A DNA stretch of 64,000 bases from Flavihumibacter petaseus NBRC 106054 (GCF_000974785.1 NZ_BBWV01000001.1:496001-560000), one strand, 5' to 3'; positions 1-8,560 are shown, counted from the first letter of the stretch. Notes: a model not told the origin generated them from the letters alone. Program-made: numbers and translations.

Positions 1-459
1 CCAACAGGACAGTTTCCCGTGCAACTGGCAATTGCAAAAATTGCAACCGATGAACGCGTCGCATATGCCAGGGTGAGGTTCACCAATGAACCAGTTACAA
101 AATGGGAGTATGCATTGCTTGGAGGGCAGGCGCCAATGCCCATAGGTGGCAAACAAATTTATGGCTACGGCGTCGATGCCGGTACCGGTATGTTCCTTGA
201 TGAAAAAGCCAATATTGAATTCAACCAGTTGTATGATAAAGACCCGGACATTTACAACCAGGTGTTCGTGGACATAATGGAACGGAACTACCGGCCGACC
301 TGGAGTTACCTGATCCATTCCTACGGGCACTATAACCTGGCTGCTTTTTCAACCGGCTATGGTGACGGAACCTATTCCACCTTTGTGGGCTACGATAATA
401 AAGGCAAGATCTGCCAGCTCCTGACTGATTTTGCACTGGTCAATTGGTGGGATTATTGA
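1..459 (+). CDS. DUF4241-like protein, 5' end cut by the window
   Basis: The reading frame is open from the first base, so the gene begins outside the window; an internal GTG at 19 is not the likely start because the frame upstream of it (PTGQFPV) fits the family. The visible 152 residues contain the block YGVDAGTGMFLD and the late FSTGYGDGTYSTFVGYD stretch, which I recognise as typical of DUF4241 proteins of Bacteroidota and Firmicutes. No signal peptide can be judged. The biochemical role of the family is unknown to me. It ends 55 bp before the HtrA-like gene, same strand. Confidence 0.65.
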   Translation, partial: PTGQFPVQLAIAKIATDERVAYARVRFTNEPVTKWEYALLGGQAPMPIGGKQIYGYGVDAGTGMFLDEKANIEFNQLYDKDPDIYNQVFVDIMERNYRPTWSYLIHSYGHYNLAAFSTGYGDGTYSTFVGYDNKGKICQLLTDFALVNWWDY

Positions 460-514
460 CTTTTTGAGAATTTTATATTTTATTTACGTTCTAAACAGAT
501 AAACCTCAATCCTG

Positions 515-1843
515 ATGCGCACCTCTAAACCGGCCCTGTGCTTTGCCATCCTGGCACTTAGTTTTTCAGCTTCATTTTCCCAGACAGTCAAAGTAAGCGC
601 AAACCCATCCAACGCAAAACTGGCTTTAAACTCGTCGAGCACCTCCGATTATGTGAAAGTAAAAGCGCGCCAGACCAATACCGGCGTACTCGCTTATCTC
701 GACGGCTACATCACTTCAGGGTTGATGGCCACTGAACTCGATGGGAAAAACGTGTCGGAATACACCATCAAACTGAATAAGGTCAACAAACTGCCGAAGG
801 ATTTCAATTCAAGGAAAATTGAATTCACCAAGCTGAAGATATCTGATGATAAGGAAGCCATCACGCCGCTGGTAACCATGGTAAAGACCACCATGTCTTC
901 AGCCGGTTACAAAATGGTGGGCACCAACAGCCTGTTTAACAACAAATCGGATGCTCCTGATCTTGCTGTAGGCGGCGAAATCCTGTGGGTATCTACAGAA
1001 ACCGCGGGCCGGGGATTCCAGGCATCCATACTGGTGCACTGGTCGGTGTACAGCATGGCTAAGGAGACTGTAGTGTATGAAGTAACTACCGGTGGCTTTT
1101 CCGATTCACGGAAAAGGGGCACCGTGGTAGATGAAATGACCCAGGCAGTTAAAGACGCCATTAATGGTCTTATCTATGATGCCAAATTCCAGGACCTTGC
1201 CATCAAGAAAAGTGAAGCAGTAGCGGCAACACCAAAAGATGCTATTGTTGTAGGCAAAGTGCCGGTAAAAAAATACGACAACTACAGTGCACTGATCAAA
1301 GAAAGTCTTGGATCTGTAGTTACCGTTAAAACCAACTTCGGAATCGGCAGCGGATTCATTGTCAGTACCGATGGCTATATCCTTACCAATGATCATGTCA
1401 TTAACAGCGCGGAAAAAATAGAAGTGATCTTCGACAACGGCTTCAGCTTTGAGGCTAAGCTTGTGCGCACCAACGAATCCAAAGATGTTGCCGTGATCAA
1501 AATATCCGGCAATGGATTCAAGCCTTTGCCCATTAATCCCGCAACAGAACTTGCCACTACCGGAAGTGAGGTATTCGCTATCGGCACACCGGAAAATATC
1601 AAGCTCGGTCAAACCGTAACAAAAGGAATCATCAGCGGCAAGAGAGAAATTGAAGAAAAGGTGTTCCTGCAAACGGATGTTGCTATCAACTCAGGCAATA
1701 GCGGCGGGCCGCTGATCAACAGCTCTACCGGTGAAGTGATTGGCATCGTGGCCGCCAAGATCAAGGCAAAAGGCGTGGAAGGGCTGGGCTTTGCGATTCC
1801 GATGGCAGATGCGTTGAAAGCATTGAATATTACTTTTGAATAA
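515..1843 (+). CDS. HtrA/DegP-like S1C serine protease, no PDZ domain
   Basis: A 442-residue protein with a cleavable signal peptide (about residues 1-22, ending SFSQ), so it acts in the periplasm or at the cell surface. The trypsin-like domain lies in the C-terminal half: His294 in TNDHVI, Asp324 in SKDVAVI and Ser396 in NSGNSGGPL form the catalytic triad of HtrA-type proteases. Residues about 25-240 are not a known HtrA part. They start with a PEGA-like stretch and continue with a segment rich in beta structure (DLAVGGEILWVSTE). DegP/HtrA proteins usually carry one or two PDZ domains after the protease; here the protein stops right after it. The ATG at 515 gives the signal peptide. Likely role: protein quality control or processing (inference). 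Confidence 0.85.
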   Translation: MRTSKPALCFAILALSFSASFSQTVKVSANPSNAKLALNSSSTSDYVKVKARQTNTGVLAYLDGYITSGLMATELDGKNVSEYTIKLNKVNKLPKDFNSRKIEFTKLKISDDKEAITPLVTMVKTTMSSAGYKMVGTNSLFNNKSDAPDLAVGGEILWVSTETAGRGFQASILVHWSVYSMAKETVVYEVTTGGFSDSRKRGTVVDEMTQAVKDAINGLIYDAKFQDLAIKKSEAVAATPKDAIVVGKVPVKKYDNYSALIKESLGSVVTVKTNFGIGSGFIVSTDGYILTNDHVINSAEKIEVIFDNGFSFEAKLVRTNESKDVAVIKISGNGFKPLPINPATELATTGSEVFAIGTPENIKLGQTVTKGIISGKREIEEKVFLQTDVAINSGNSGGPLINSSTGEVIGIVAAKIKAKGVEGLGFAIPMADALKALNITFE

Positions 1844-1872
1844 ACCCGACGGGAGGTCCGGGGGAAATTATT

Positions 1873-2142
1873 ATGCCTGTTTTATTCAGTTACTGCCTGG
1901 CCTATAATATCGTTACCCTGATCTTCGTATCGAATATCTACAAGGATCAGTCTGCCTCTCTCGGGTATATGTATTTCTTTCCGGCATTCTGGATCCTTGC
2001 CGGGCTTATCCTGATCATCCTGTATGTCCAGAAAAAAGTGCGTTTTGAGACCCGCTGGGAAAAAGTACTGCTGATCCTTTCCACGCCGGGTCCGTTCCTG
2101 GTACTAGTCTCTGTGCTTTCTATGCTGGCTGGTGCGTTATGA
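1873..2142 (+). CDS. small hydrophobic membrane protein
   Basis: An 89-residue protein with three apparent membrane segments (about residues 3-20, 30-52 and 65-87) separated by short charged loops (NIYKDQ and KKVRFETRWEK). It begins 29 bp after the protease gene on the same strand and may be co-transcribed with it. I do not recognise a family. The length, composition and ATG start make it plausible as a real gene, but there is no motif to support a function. Confidence 0.5.
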   Translation: MPVLFSYCLAYNIVTLIFVSNIYKDQSASLGYMYFFPAFWILAGLILIILYVQKKVRFETRWEKVLLILSTPGPFLVLVSVLSMLAGAL

Positions 2143-2213
2143 ACAAACCTTATTCTCCCCGGGCCATAAAACATCCTGTAAGTGAGCGGGCGAAGCTTTG
2201 ACGAAATCTACCC

Positions 2214-3023
2214 ATGTCATTTAACCGTTTCAGCGGATTCATCTTCCGGTGCATGTTCCTGGTGATTATTCTTTTCACGCTTCTTTGTGTTGGGCTATAC
2301 TTCCTGCAGGAGAAGCTTATCTATTTTCCTCAACGGCTGGACAAGGCCTACCGGTTTGATTTCAGGTCGTCGTTTGAGGAGATCAATATTCCCACTGAAG
2401 AAGGCGTTTTGAACGGCGTGCTGTTCAGGGCGGACAGTGCAAAAGGGTTGATCTTTTACCTCCATGGCAATGGGGGTTCCGTCGGTGACTGGGGCAGTGT
2501 GGCGGACCGTTACACCGCCTTGCGGTATGATGTCTTCATCCTGGATTATCCGGGATACGGCAAGAGCGATGGCGCCATCAGCAGCCAGGCTAAACTGTAT
2601 AAGGCTGTTCAGTCTGCCTACGATAAGATGAAATCCCGGTACAAGGAAGAAGAGATAGTCGTTCTCGGGTACTCTATCGGAACAGGCCCGGCGGCCTGGC
2701 TGGCGGCCGGCAACAGACCCGGAAAGCTCATCCTCCAGGCGCCCTATTACAGCCTGACCGACATAATGCGCAAGACCTGGCCGTTCGTTCCCACTTTTCT
2801 GCTGAAATACAAATTCCCTACGAATGAATACCTGGCCGCCTGCAAAATGCCCGTAGTCATCATTCACGGCGACCAGGATGAAGTGATCTATTACGGGTCA
2901 TCGCTCAAACTCCAAAAGGAAATGAAGGCGGGGGACACGCTAATTACCTTGCACGGACAAACGCACAATGGCATCACGGATAATCCCGACTATGTTGCTT
3001 TACTGCCAACTATTCTTCGATAA
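2214..3023 (+). CDS. membrane-anchored alpha/beta hydrolase
   Basis: A 269-residue protein with an N-terminal membrane anchor (about residues 9-30) followed by the conserved EKLIYFPQ segment of BEM46/YfhR-like hydrolases. The core shows the oxyanion motif HGNGG, the nucleophile elbow GYSIG with Ser154, Asp222 in HGDQDEV and His251 in GQTHNG, a complete Ser-Asp-His triad. Such proteins are esterases or peptidase-like hydrolases of unknown natural substrate. The next gene starts in the 18 bp after its stop. Confidence 0.85.
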   Translation: MSFNRFSGFIFRCMFLVIILFTLLCVGLYFLQEKLIYFPQRLDKAYRFDFRSSFEEINIPTEEGVLNGVLFRADSAKGLIFYLHGNGGSVGDWGSVADRYTALRYDVFILDYPGYGKSDGAISSQAKLYKAVQSAYDKMKSRYKEEEIVVLGYSIGTGPAAWLAAGNRPGKLILQAPYYSLTDIMRKTWPFVPTFLLKYKFPTNEYLAACKMPVVIIHGDQDEVIYYGSSLKLQKEMKAGDTLITLHGQTHNGITDNPDYVALLPTILR

Positions 3024-3041
3024 GCACTGATATTCCTGACT

Positions 3042-3386
3042 TTGGATAATTCATTTTTCGACGCCCTCGAATATTGTATCACCAAATTTCTCCGGTCGAC
3101 TGCAGCGCCAGAAACCAGGGGATACTGGTGTGATGGCGTATTGCCAGATTCATCGGGGGCAGTTCCATTCTCAAAAACCAATAAGCGTACCAGGCAAATG
3201 ACATTGGAAGCCTGCGTAGGTAACGATGGCCAGGGGAAATACAGACTTGAAGTTTTTTTGGGCAGGAAAGCCCAGAGCAGGAACGACAGAAATCTCGATC
3301 TTACCGAATGTATTCCGAAAACTGCAACACCTGACAATTTCAGCGTAGACACGAACACAAAAACAATCTGCCTGGTGTTAGATTAA
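3042..3386 (+). CDS. conserved hypothetical protein
   Basis: A 114-residue protein whose best start is TTG at 3042; no ATG is available between the upstream in-frame stop (3021) and this codon. The segments GYWCDGVLPD and LGRKAQSRNDRNLDLTECIP look like a conserved small soluble family of Bacteroidota, which I recall only as hypothetical. No signal peptide or membrane segment. It lies 18 bp after the hydrolase gene and could be its operon partner. Confidence 0.55.
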   Translation: MDNSFFDALEYCITKFLRSTAAPETRGYWCDGVLPDSSGAVPFSKTNKRTRQMTLEACVGNDGQGKYRLEVFLGRKAQSRNDRNLDLTECIPKTATPDNFSVDTNTKTICLVLD

Positions 3387-3416
3387 ATCTATGGATACTG
3401 AATCCCGACACATATG

Positions 3417-3424
3417 TAATTTTG
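3417..3424 (+). promoter_or_regulatory. -7 box TAATTTTG (Bacteroidota-type promoter)
   Basis: TAATTTTG matches the Bacteroidota -7 consensus TAnnTTTG and sits 31 bp before the ATG of the lipoprotein gene at 3455, a suitable distance. No convincing -33 TTTG is visible upstream, so this is a partial promoter call. Confidence 0.4.
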
Positions 3425-3454
3425 GTGGCAAATACAAAGCCTATTTTCGCCCAC

Positions 3455-3946
3455 ATGAAAGTACTTTCCAAAAGCAACAGAAAATCTGCTTTTGCCTGGT
3501 TGATCCCTGTTGTTGCCATCACCCTGACAGCGGGCTGTAAGGATAGTTTGATCGCGAATCAGACCGGTGCAGTCAAGATTACCGACACCAGCAGCGTCTC
3601 CTGGTTTAACTATGGCGGCTACAGTGATACCAGTGTAGCACTGATATCCGGAAAGGTCTTTGAACGGCTCGACCAACCAGATGGTTCTGATAGCATTAAG
3701 CCCCTGCCGGGCGTAAGCATCGAATTCAGAAAAATAAAGAAATCTACCTTATCTGATAGCAATGGAGAATTTCTGATCGGCGTCGAAAAAGGGATCTTTT
3801 CCATTATAATAAGCAAAAAAGGTTATGAGTCCATTACCCTCGACAACTACAGATCAGATCCGGACCAGGTGTCCTATACGCAGATCACCCTGGTTAAAGG
3901 CAACGAACAAAGAAGCTATAACATTCCCCCTCCCACCAGCAAATAA
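3455..3946 (+). CDS. lipoprotein with carboxypeptidase regulatory-like domain
   Basis: A 163-residue protein counted from the ATG at 3455, which gives a lipoprotein signal ending LTAGC with the lipidated Cys28; a longer TTG-initiated form from 3422 would spoil that signal. Residues about 60-150 resemble the carboxypeptidase regulatory-like (CarboxypepD_reg) beta-sandwich: ISGKVFE, PLPGVSIEF, SDSNGEFLIGVEKG and SKKGYESITL follow the family order. This fold usually serves as a surface or adhesion module in Bacteroidota. Expected location is the outer membrane or periplasmic face. Confidence 0.7.
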   Translation: MKVLSKSNRKSAFAWLIPVVAITLTAGCKDSLIANQTGAVKITDTSSVSWFNYGGYSDTSVALISGKVFERLDQPDGSDSIKPLPGVSIEFRKIKKSTLSDSNGEFLIGVEKGIFSIIISKKGYESITLDNYRSDPDQVSYTQITLVKGNEQRSYNIPPPTSK

Positions 3947-3998
3947 AGGAAAAGCTTTTCAGGATAAATTACTATTATTGGATGTAAACCTTACTCTG

Positions 3999-4472
3999 AT
4001 GAAAGTAGTCCATCTCGCCCGGCAATTCCCGGATAAGATCCCCATCGAAAGAATTGAAAATTATCATACCCACCACCTTGGCAGAACCGCTGACGGAAGG
4101 CAATTCTTCGGTTATGTAACGCATGTCTATTCCATCCTCCCCAAAGACGTGTCGGGCGATCCCGATGACTACCGGAACGAATACGCGATCCTGCACCTGT
4201 TTGATCAGGACGGTAACCACCTGGAAACAAAACACTGGCTGGGTGGCACCACGAAACAGGTAACTGACCGGATGATGTTCGCTCATCTCGCCGGCATGGT
4301 GGAAGCGCTGGGCGAAATACATTATGGAAACATTATCGTCCGGCTGTTTGAAACAGAAATTGATGGCGTCACTTTTGGACTCATTCCCGAAACACAATTT
4401 GGATTTATTGAACTGCAGCCGAATTCCACCATCGCCTTTGCCGCTCCCTGGGATGGTAGTTATGACACCTGA
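3999..4472 (+). CDS. conserved hypothetical soluble protein
   Basis: A 157-residue protein starting at ATG 3999; the frame is open further left but that part overlaps the lipoprotein gene and is not credible coding. It contains HHLGRTADGRQFFGYVTHV and a later FDQDGNHLETKHWLGG, arranged as alternating beta strands. I recognise the pattern as a recurrent uncharacterised Bacteroidota protein, with no known function. No signal peptide. It is followed immediately by a second small gene. Confidence 0.55.
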   Translation: MKVVHLARQFPDKIPIERIENYHTHHLGRTADGRQFFGYVTHVYSILPKDVSGDPDDYRNEYAILHLFDQDGNHLETKHWLGGTTKQVTDRMMFAHLAGMVEALGEIHYGNIIVRLFETEIDGVTFGLIPETQFGFIELQPNSTIAFAAPWDGSYDT

Positions 4473-4685
4473 TTGAAAGCCGTAACAGTTGACAGCCTTC
4501 CGGTGATCGTCCGCCTGCATGTGATCCATATGGCTAAGCTGGACAAGTCTGTCACGTTGTTCTCAGCTACGCGTCATTCTTCTGAAGATGAGGACCTGGT
4601 GGTTATGGAATTTAAAGAAAACGGGCATCTGAAAGTAGAAAACACACAAACACTGGATGCATGGCAGCGAACCCTCAATAAATAG
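4473..4685 (+). CDS. small hypothetical protein
   Basis: A 70-residue frame beginning with TTG directly after the preceding stop; an ATG at 4530 would give a shorter protein of 51 residues. The sequence is soluble (VVMEFKENGHLKVENTQ) with no recognisable domain. Its tight position between two same-strand genes, 5 bp before the next, argues for expression, but start and reality are both uncertain. Confidence 0.35.
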   Translation: MKAVTVDSLPVIVRLHVIHMAKLDKSVTLFSATRHSSEDEDLVVMEFKENGHLKVENTQTLDAWQRTLNK

Positions 4686-4690
4686 TTCGT

Positions 4691-5255
4691 ATGAAAAGAA
4701 AGCAATACACCCTGACCATCACAGAACCCTGCAACCGGGATTGGTCCGCCATGAAAGCAACGGGAGCTGGTAAATACTGCGATCAATGCAAAAAAGCTGT
4801 GATCGATCTTACAGGATTATCAGATGTTGAGAATCCGCCAGTTACTTCCCGGTTCAACCGGTTTTTTGCAGCACTGTTCTTCCTGGGCGTTGCCGAATCG
4901 CCGGCAGTTGCGGGCAATCCCTCTTCGCCTGCATATGCACAAATGCACGTTACTCCCCTTCAGATGGGTTCCCATGAAGCCACGATAGACGCTCCCCCAG
5001 GCGATCTGCTTTCGGGAGATTCAGCCGGTAACTTACTTACGGGCCGGATTCTCGAAGCGCGCACTAAACTGCCTGTACCAGGGGCTATTGTGAATTAAAA
5101 AACTTGTACTAACAATTGACGGCGTTGGTTACCAGACTACCGGCATAGAGTTGCAGGTAATTCCACTGGAGCCAATCATCGTCGGCACGCTTGCAGTAGT
5201 CATAGGCGACAAGAATCAGAGAATTAAAACAGGCTCAATCCAACAAAATGGCTAA
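4691..5255 (+). pseudogene. decayed carboxypeptidase-regulatory-domain gene with internal deletions and a frame change
   Basis: The first 135 codons (4691-5098) start with the recognisable Bacteroidota head MKRKQYTLTITEPCNRDW, followed by GKYCDQCKKAVIDLTGLSD, then jump directly to a hydrophobic segment RFNRFFAALFFLGV; intact relatives usually carry some tens of residues between these parts. The frame then enters a regulatory-like domain (LTGRILEARTKLPVPGAIVN) and stops at 5098. The other half of that domain, including LTIDGVGYQTTGIELQV, continues in a different frame from about 5100 to a stop at 5253-5255, overlapping the next start by 8 bp. I read this as a broken gene. Confidence 0.6.
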
Positions 5256-5721
5256 TAATTTATCTTACCTGAAGGGTGACGCCACCAACCCTCTGAATTC
5301 AGGCAACAAGATCATCGTGCATGTCTGCAATGATATTGGAGGATGGGGTAAAGGGTTCGTGATGGCCATTTCGAAGCGATGGAAAGAACCAGAAGCACAA
5401 TACAGAGAATGGCATCGCACCGGCGAAAACTTTGTGTTGGGCCAGGTGCAGTTTGTACAGGTGGAAGATGACCTCTGGGTTGCCAATATCATCGGCCAGC
5501 ACAAGATCAAAAGCGATGAAAACGGTGATCCGCCAATCCGTTACGAGGCCATTGCGTCAGGGCTGGAGAAAGTTTCGGAATTCGCCGTTGATAAGGCTGC
5601 AAGCGTCCACATGCCCCGGATCGGTTGCGGGCTTGCCGGCGGTACCTGGGACCGGATTGAACCAATTATAGAAGCAACATTAATGAAGAACAATCTTGAT
5701 GTTTATGTTTATGACTTCTAA
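5248..5721 (+). CDS. macro domain protein, TARG1/ALC1-like
   Basis: A single-domain protein of 157 residues. The N-terminal YLKGDATNP and HVCNDIGGWGKGFV blocks and the later MPRIGCGLAGGTWDRIEPII are the ADP-ribose binding loops of macro domains, in the arrangement of the TARG1/ALC1-like class. Members bind ADP-ribose and several remove ADP-ribose from proteins, nucleic acids or O-acetyl-ADP-ribose. No secretion signal, so it is cytoplasmic. Its 5' end overlaps the remnant reading frame of the pseudogene; its 3' end overlaps a small lipoprotein-like gene by about 20 bp. No partner ADP-ribosyltransferase is visible nearby. Confidence 0.85.
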   Translation: MANNLSYLKGDATNPLNSGNKIIVHVCNDIGGWGKGFVMAISKRWKEPEAQYREWHRTGENFVLGQVQFVQVEDDLWVANIIGQHKIKSDENGDPPIRYEAIASGLEKVSEFAVDKAASVHMPRIGCGLAGGTWDRIEPIIEATLMKNNLDVYVYDF

Positions 5722-5935
5722 AAAAAAGTTATTGATCGTCCTGCTGCCTGTATGCCTGATTATAGGTTGCTGGTTCGTCAATCATGAAATCAGGCAGGCG
5801 TTCGACACGGTTAATAACTCTTTTATAACGTCAAACGCGATCCACGATGAATCAATAGAAGATCTTTATGCCGCCATAAATCCAGTCCGGCATAACAACC
5901 CAACTCTCGCATCGAAGTATCAAGCACTATGTTAA
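5699..5935 (+). CDS. small putative membrane or lipoprotein
   Basis: About 78 residues from ATG 5699, with further in-frame ATGs at 5705 and 5711. It has a short basic N-terminus (TSKKK), one hydrophobic segment, and a possible lipobox LIIGC, followed by a polar region IRQAFDTVNNSFITSN. No family is recognised with certainty. It overlaps the macro domain gene by 23 bp and the next gene by 7 bp, which suggests translational coupling. The abrupt end could mean it is a truncated remnant. Confidence 0.4.
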   Translation: MFMFMTSKKKLLIVLLPVCLIIGCWFVNHEIRQAFDTVNNSFITSNAIHDESIEDLYAAINPVRHNNPTLASKYQALC

Positions 5936-6240
5936 ACTTTTTTAGAAAGAACCCAAAACCAATTTTCAGATTTAAAGAATCTGAAAATACAGCTTGTATC
6001 ACTTGTGATCATGTTCTCACCGAAAAAATGCCTATACTTTATGCAAGTCACTCAGCAGACGATGGATTTTGGCAGTTTCTATGTGGTCAGGACAATCATT
6101 CGGAGGAAAATTCAAAATTAATCTCTCTCAGGCAGGCAACATTGATAGATCCATCAATCAATGATCTCTTCGAAATGCCTCTGGGGGTAGGCGCAGTCAG
6201 AGAGTCAAAATCTGAAATCTGGAAACCATTCCGAATATAA
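5929..6240 (+). CDS. small soluble protein, DUF2185/Imm33-like
   Basis: A 103-residue protein starting with ATG inside the end of the previous gene. The segments CITCDHVL, DDGFWQFLCGQD, LRQATLIDPSINDLFEMPLGVGAVRE resemble the DUF2185 (Imm33) layout, in which a Gly-Trp/Phe-Gln-Phe block precedes a short helix with DPS/T-hydrophobic and a final MPxGxxAxR motif. Some proteins of that family are immunity proteins of polymorphic toxins; no toxin is seen here. Function therefore remains open. Confidence 0.5.
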   Translation: MLNFFRKNPKPIFRFKESENTACITCDHVLTEKMPILYASHSADDGFWQFLCGQDNHSEENSKLISLRQATLIDPSINDLFEMPLGVGAVRESKSEIWKPFRI

Positions 6241-6310
6241 TTCATAGGCAGCTTATGGCCATCTGCTGCCTGCTGAATTGCTTTAATATAAAATCCGGAT
6301 ATTCATCCCC

Positions 6311-6568
6311 ATGAAATTTGTCTTCCTTGGCTCAACAGTCCTCCTGCAATATCTATCCGTGCGCTACACAAGATTGCTGGATTATTTTGAAATATTTCTA
6401 CTTGTTTTTGCCTTATGCCTCGTATGCGGCTGGCTCCTGAAACGCACCGCTAAGCGAAAAAACCAGGCAAGCCAATACCACTTCGCATGGGGACTATTGT
6501 ATGGATCGTTGACTTCGCTGGTAATATTGGCGGCGTATGTTTCCTGGTTCTTTCTCAAATTCTCCTGA
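6311..6568 (+). CDS. small two-TM membrane protein
   Basis: An 85-residue protein with a hydrophobic stretch at about 24-43, a basic loop KRTAKRKN, and a second hydrophobic stretch at about 60-84. No family recognised. It lies alone, 70 bp after the previous gene and convergent with the GH127 gene. Confidence 0.4.
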   Translation: MKFVFLGSTVLLQYLSVRYTRLLDYFEIFLLVFALCLVCGWLLKRTAKRKNQASQYHFAWGLLYGSLTSLVILAAYVSWFFLKFS

Positions 6569-6578
6569 CTACCTGCAC

Positions 6579-6606
6579 TTTTGCGCCTCTGCACCTTTGC
6601 GAGAAA
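6579..6606. repeat. dispersed intergenic repeat of the gcgcctttgc type
   Basis: A GCGCCTCTGCACCTTTGCGAG-like segment between two convergent genes. Close relatives occur in this window at about 9925-9945, 10250-10290, 21011-21171 and 46484-46675, always in gene-free DNA. Role unknown. Confidence 0.45.
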
Positions 6607-6640
6607 TCCCTGCGAGCAAACCACCGCGCGCTTTTCCTCA

Positions 6641-8560
6641 TCACTTTTCCTTCACCGGCCAGTAGATCATATACCGCGCATCATGCAACTTATAAAACGG
6701 AATCAACTGCAGGTTTCGAAAACTTTCGGGAGATAAAATCGCCGTCGCGGAATAAGTCTGCGGCTTGCCAGCTACCGGCACCAGGTATTGCTCCGGGTGC
6801 TCACCCTTTTTCACCACCACCGGCACTTCATCTTCTCCATAAACTTTTCCTTTTGCACGATAACCACCGAACTGATCGCTGCCGGTGCCAATGCGATTGT
6901 CCAACCTGGTAGTATCCGTGAGAGCTGCCAGTACGATCGGTCCCTGAACAAATGCAACATATGCCGACTGATCTGGCAGGGTTTCCGAATGAACGGTCAT
7001 CGGTAGGTTCACGGTGATCACATCTCCCTTTTTCCAGGCGCGATTAAGTGTAATATAACTGCCTGGATTGCCAGGTGCCGGAATCTTTTTACCGTTAACA
7101 GCCACTTCCAGTTTACCTTCCGCCACCCAAGCCGGGTACCGGATATGGATTTCCCCCACACCTTTCCCGGCAGATTCGACCGTTAGCTTCGCAGCGGCCA
7201 CGTCGGGGAAATTAGTTTCCTGCCGCACCACCATTCCTTTTTCTTTCCACTCCAGTCGGGATGCCATAAACAGGTTCACATAAAGATCGCTGCCCTGGTG
7301 TGCGTAGATCAGTTCGCCGTATTTGCCATGGTTCTCCATCCCGGATCCCACGCAACACCACATACAATCATCTGCGTTGGAATAGGTGCGGTAATGCCGC
7401 GGGCGCATCGGCGTATAGTACACGAAGCCGCCTGTTTCAGGATGCTGGCTGCTCAGGATATGATTGTACAATACCCGTTCATAAAAATCGATGTAGGATG
7501 GGCTCCCTGAAGTTTCGAACAACTGCCCCGTCAGCTTCAGCATATTGTAGGAATTACAGGTCTCCGGTCCGGCGATGCTGTTCATCATCGTACGGTAATC
7601 ATTCGTGGGATTAAAATGTTCGTCCACGCTGTTGCCACCGATCACCACGGAGCGGTGCTGCGTGACGGTTTCCCAGAAGAACTGTGCTGCTTTCGCATAG
7701 GAAGCATCATTGCTGAGGGTGGCGATGCGCTTGTAGCCAACTGCTTTGGGAATCTGCATATTGGCATGAAGCCCGTTCATCTTATCCTGCCCCTGTACCA
7801 ACTGGTCCAGCAAAATTTTATGCGAAAACCTTTTCGCCAGCTGCAGGTATTTTTGATCTCCTGTAATGACCGAAACATCAGCAAATACTTCATTCAATCC
7901 ACCGTGCTCTGACACCAGCATGGTCTGGATCTGGTCATCTGACAGCTTACCGGCAATGGTTGCAACAAAATCAACGAGCTTAATGAGGATCACCTTACCC
8001 TGTTCTTTCCCGGCGATCGTGTAGGCATCCCTTAACCCCGCCAGTGTCTTGTGAAGATTATACAGCGGCACCCACTTGCCATTGAGGGCAAAGGTGTCGG
8101 AAGTGATCTTACCGGCAGCGATATCCTGCCAAAGCTGTATACCACCGGGCATGCCGCCCAGGTATCCCGTGCCGATCTTATCCTGGCATCGTTTCAGCTC
8201 CGCCAGCATATAGTCGAGCCGCTCGTTCATGCGGGCATCACCTGTTGCCGCATACATCAGCGATAAGGCAGAAAGGTAATGGCCGCCGATATGTCCGTCC
8301 AGCCCCGTATTCTCCCAATTGGGGTAATTGTCCATTTTCGCCGCGAGGCCTGCTTCCTTCAGGTAAGGCGCCAGCAGGCGATCGGGATCCAGCCGGAGCA
8401 TATAGTTCATGTCAGTCAGCTGTGCTTCCTTAAACGGCCCTTCCAGCAACCGCACCTGCTGAAGCGGAAAGGGTTGCATTTTTTCCTGCGCAGCCGCCTG
8501 TGCCAGAGAACTCAAGGATATTGAAGATGCGAAAAGAACGCAGATTATTCCCTTTAACAT
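6641..8560 (-). CDS. GH127 beta-L-arabinofuranosidase-like glycosidase
   Basis: A 639-residue secreted protein from ATG 8560, which gives a clean signal peptide ending LSSLAQ; a TTG further upstream would add 15 residues. It belongs to the DUF1680/GH127 family: an alpha/alpha-barrel with NWENTGLDGHIGGHYLSALS near the N-terminus. The zinc-site residues known from the Bifidobacterium enzyme HypBA1 appear to be present, as Glu-x-Cys in GPETCNSYNML and Cys-Cys in MWCCVGSGMENHGKYG. The family removes beta-L-arabinofuranosyl groups from plant glycoproteins or glycans. It stands alone, separated from the GH43 enzyme by about 10 kb. Confidence 0.88.
   Translation of the reverse strand: MLKGIICVLFASSISLSSLAQAAAQEKMQPFPLQQVRLLEGPFKEAQLTDMNYMLRLDPDRLLAPYLKEAGLAAKMDNYPNWENTGLDGHIGGHYLSALSLMYAATGDARMNERLDYMLAELKRCQDKIGTGYLGGMPGGIQLWQDIAAGKITSDTFALNGKWVPLYNLHKTLAGLRDAYTIAGKEQGKVILIKLVDFVATIAGKLSDDQIQTMLVSEHGGLNEVFADVSVITGDQKYLQLAKRFSHKILLDQLVQGQDKMNGLHANMQIPKAVGYKRIATLSNDASYAKAAQFFWETVTQHRSVVIGGNSVDEHFNPTNDYRTMMNSIAGPETCNSYNMLKLTGQLFETSGSPSYIDFYERVLYNHILSSQHPETGGFVYYTPMRPRHYRTYSNADDCMWCCVGSGMENHGKYGELIYAHQGSDLYVNLFMASRLEWKEKGMVVRQETNFPDVAAAKLTVESAGKGVGEIHIRYPAWVAEGKLEVAVNGKKIPAPGNPGSYITLNRAWKKGDVITVNLPMTVHSETLPDQSAYVAFVQGPIVLAALTDTTRLDNRIGTGSDQFGGYRAKGKVYGEDEVPVVVKKGEHPEQYLVPVAGKPQTYSATAILSPESFRNLQLIPFYKLHDARYMIYWPVKEK

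Noticed and set aside
2139-2201. 20-codon frame overlapping the stop of the small membrane protein gene
   Set aside because: Very short, with no conserved feature; an ATGA overlap alone is not enough.
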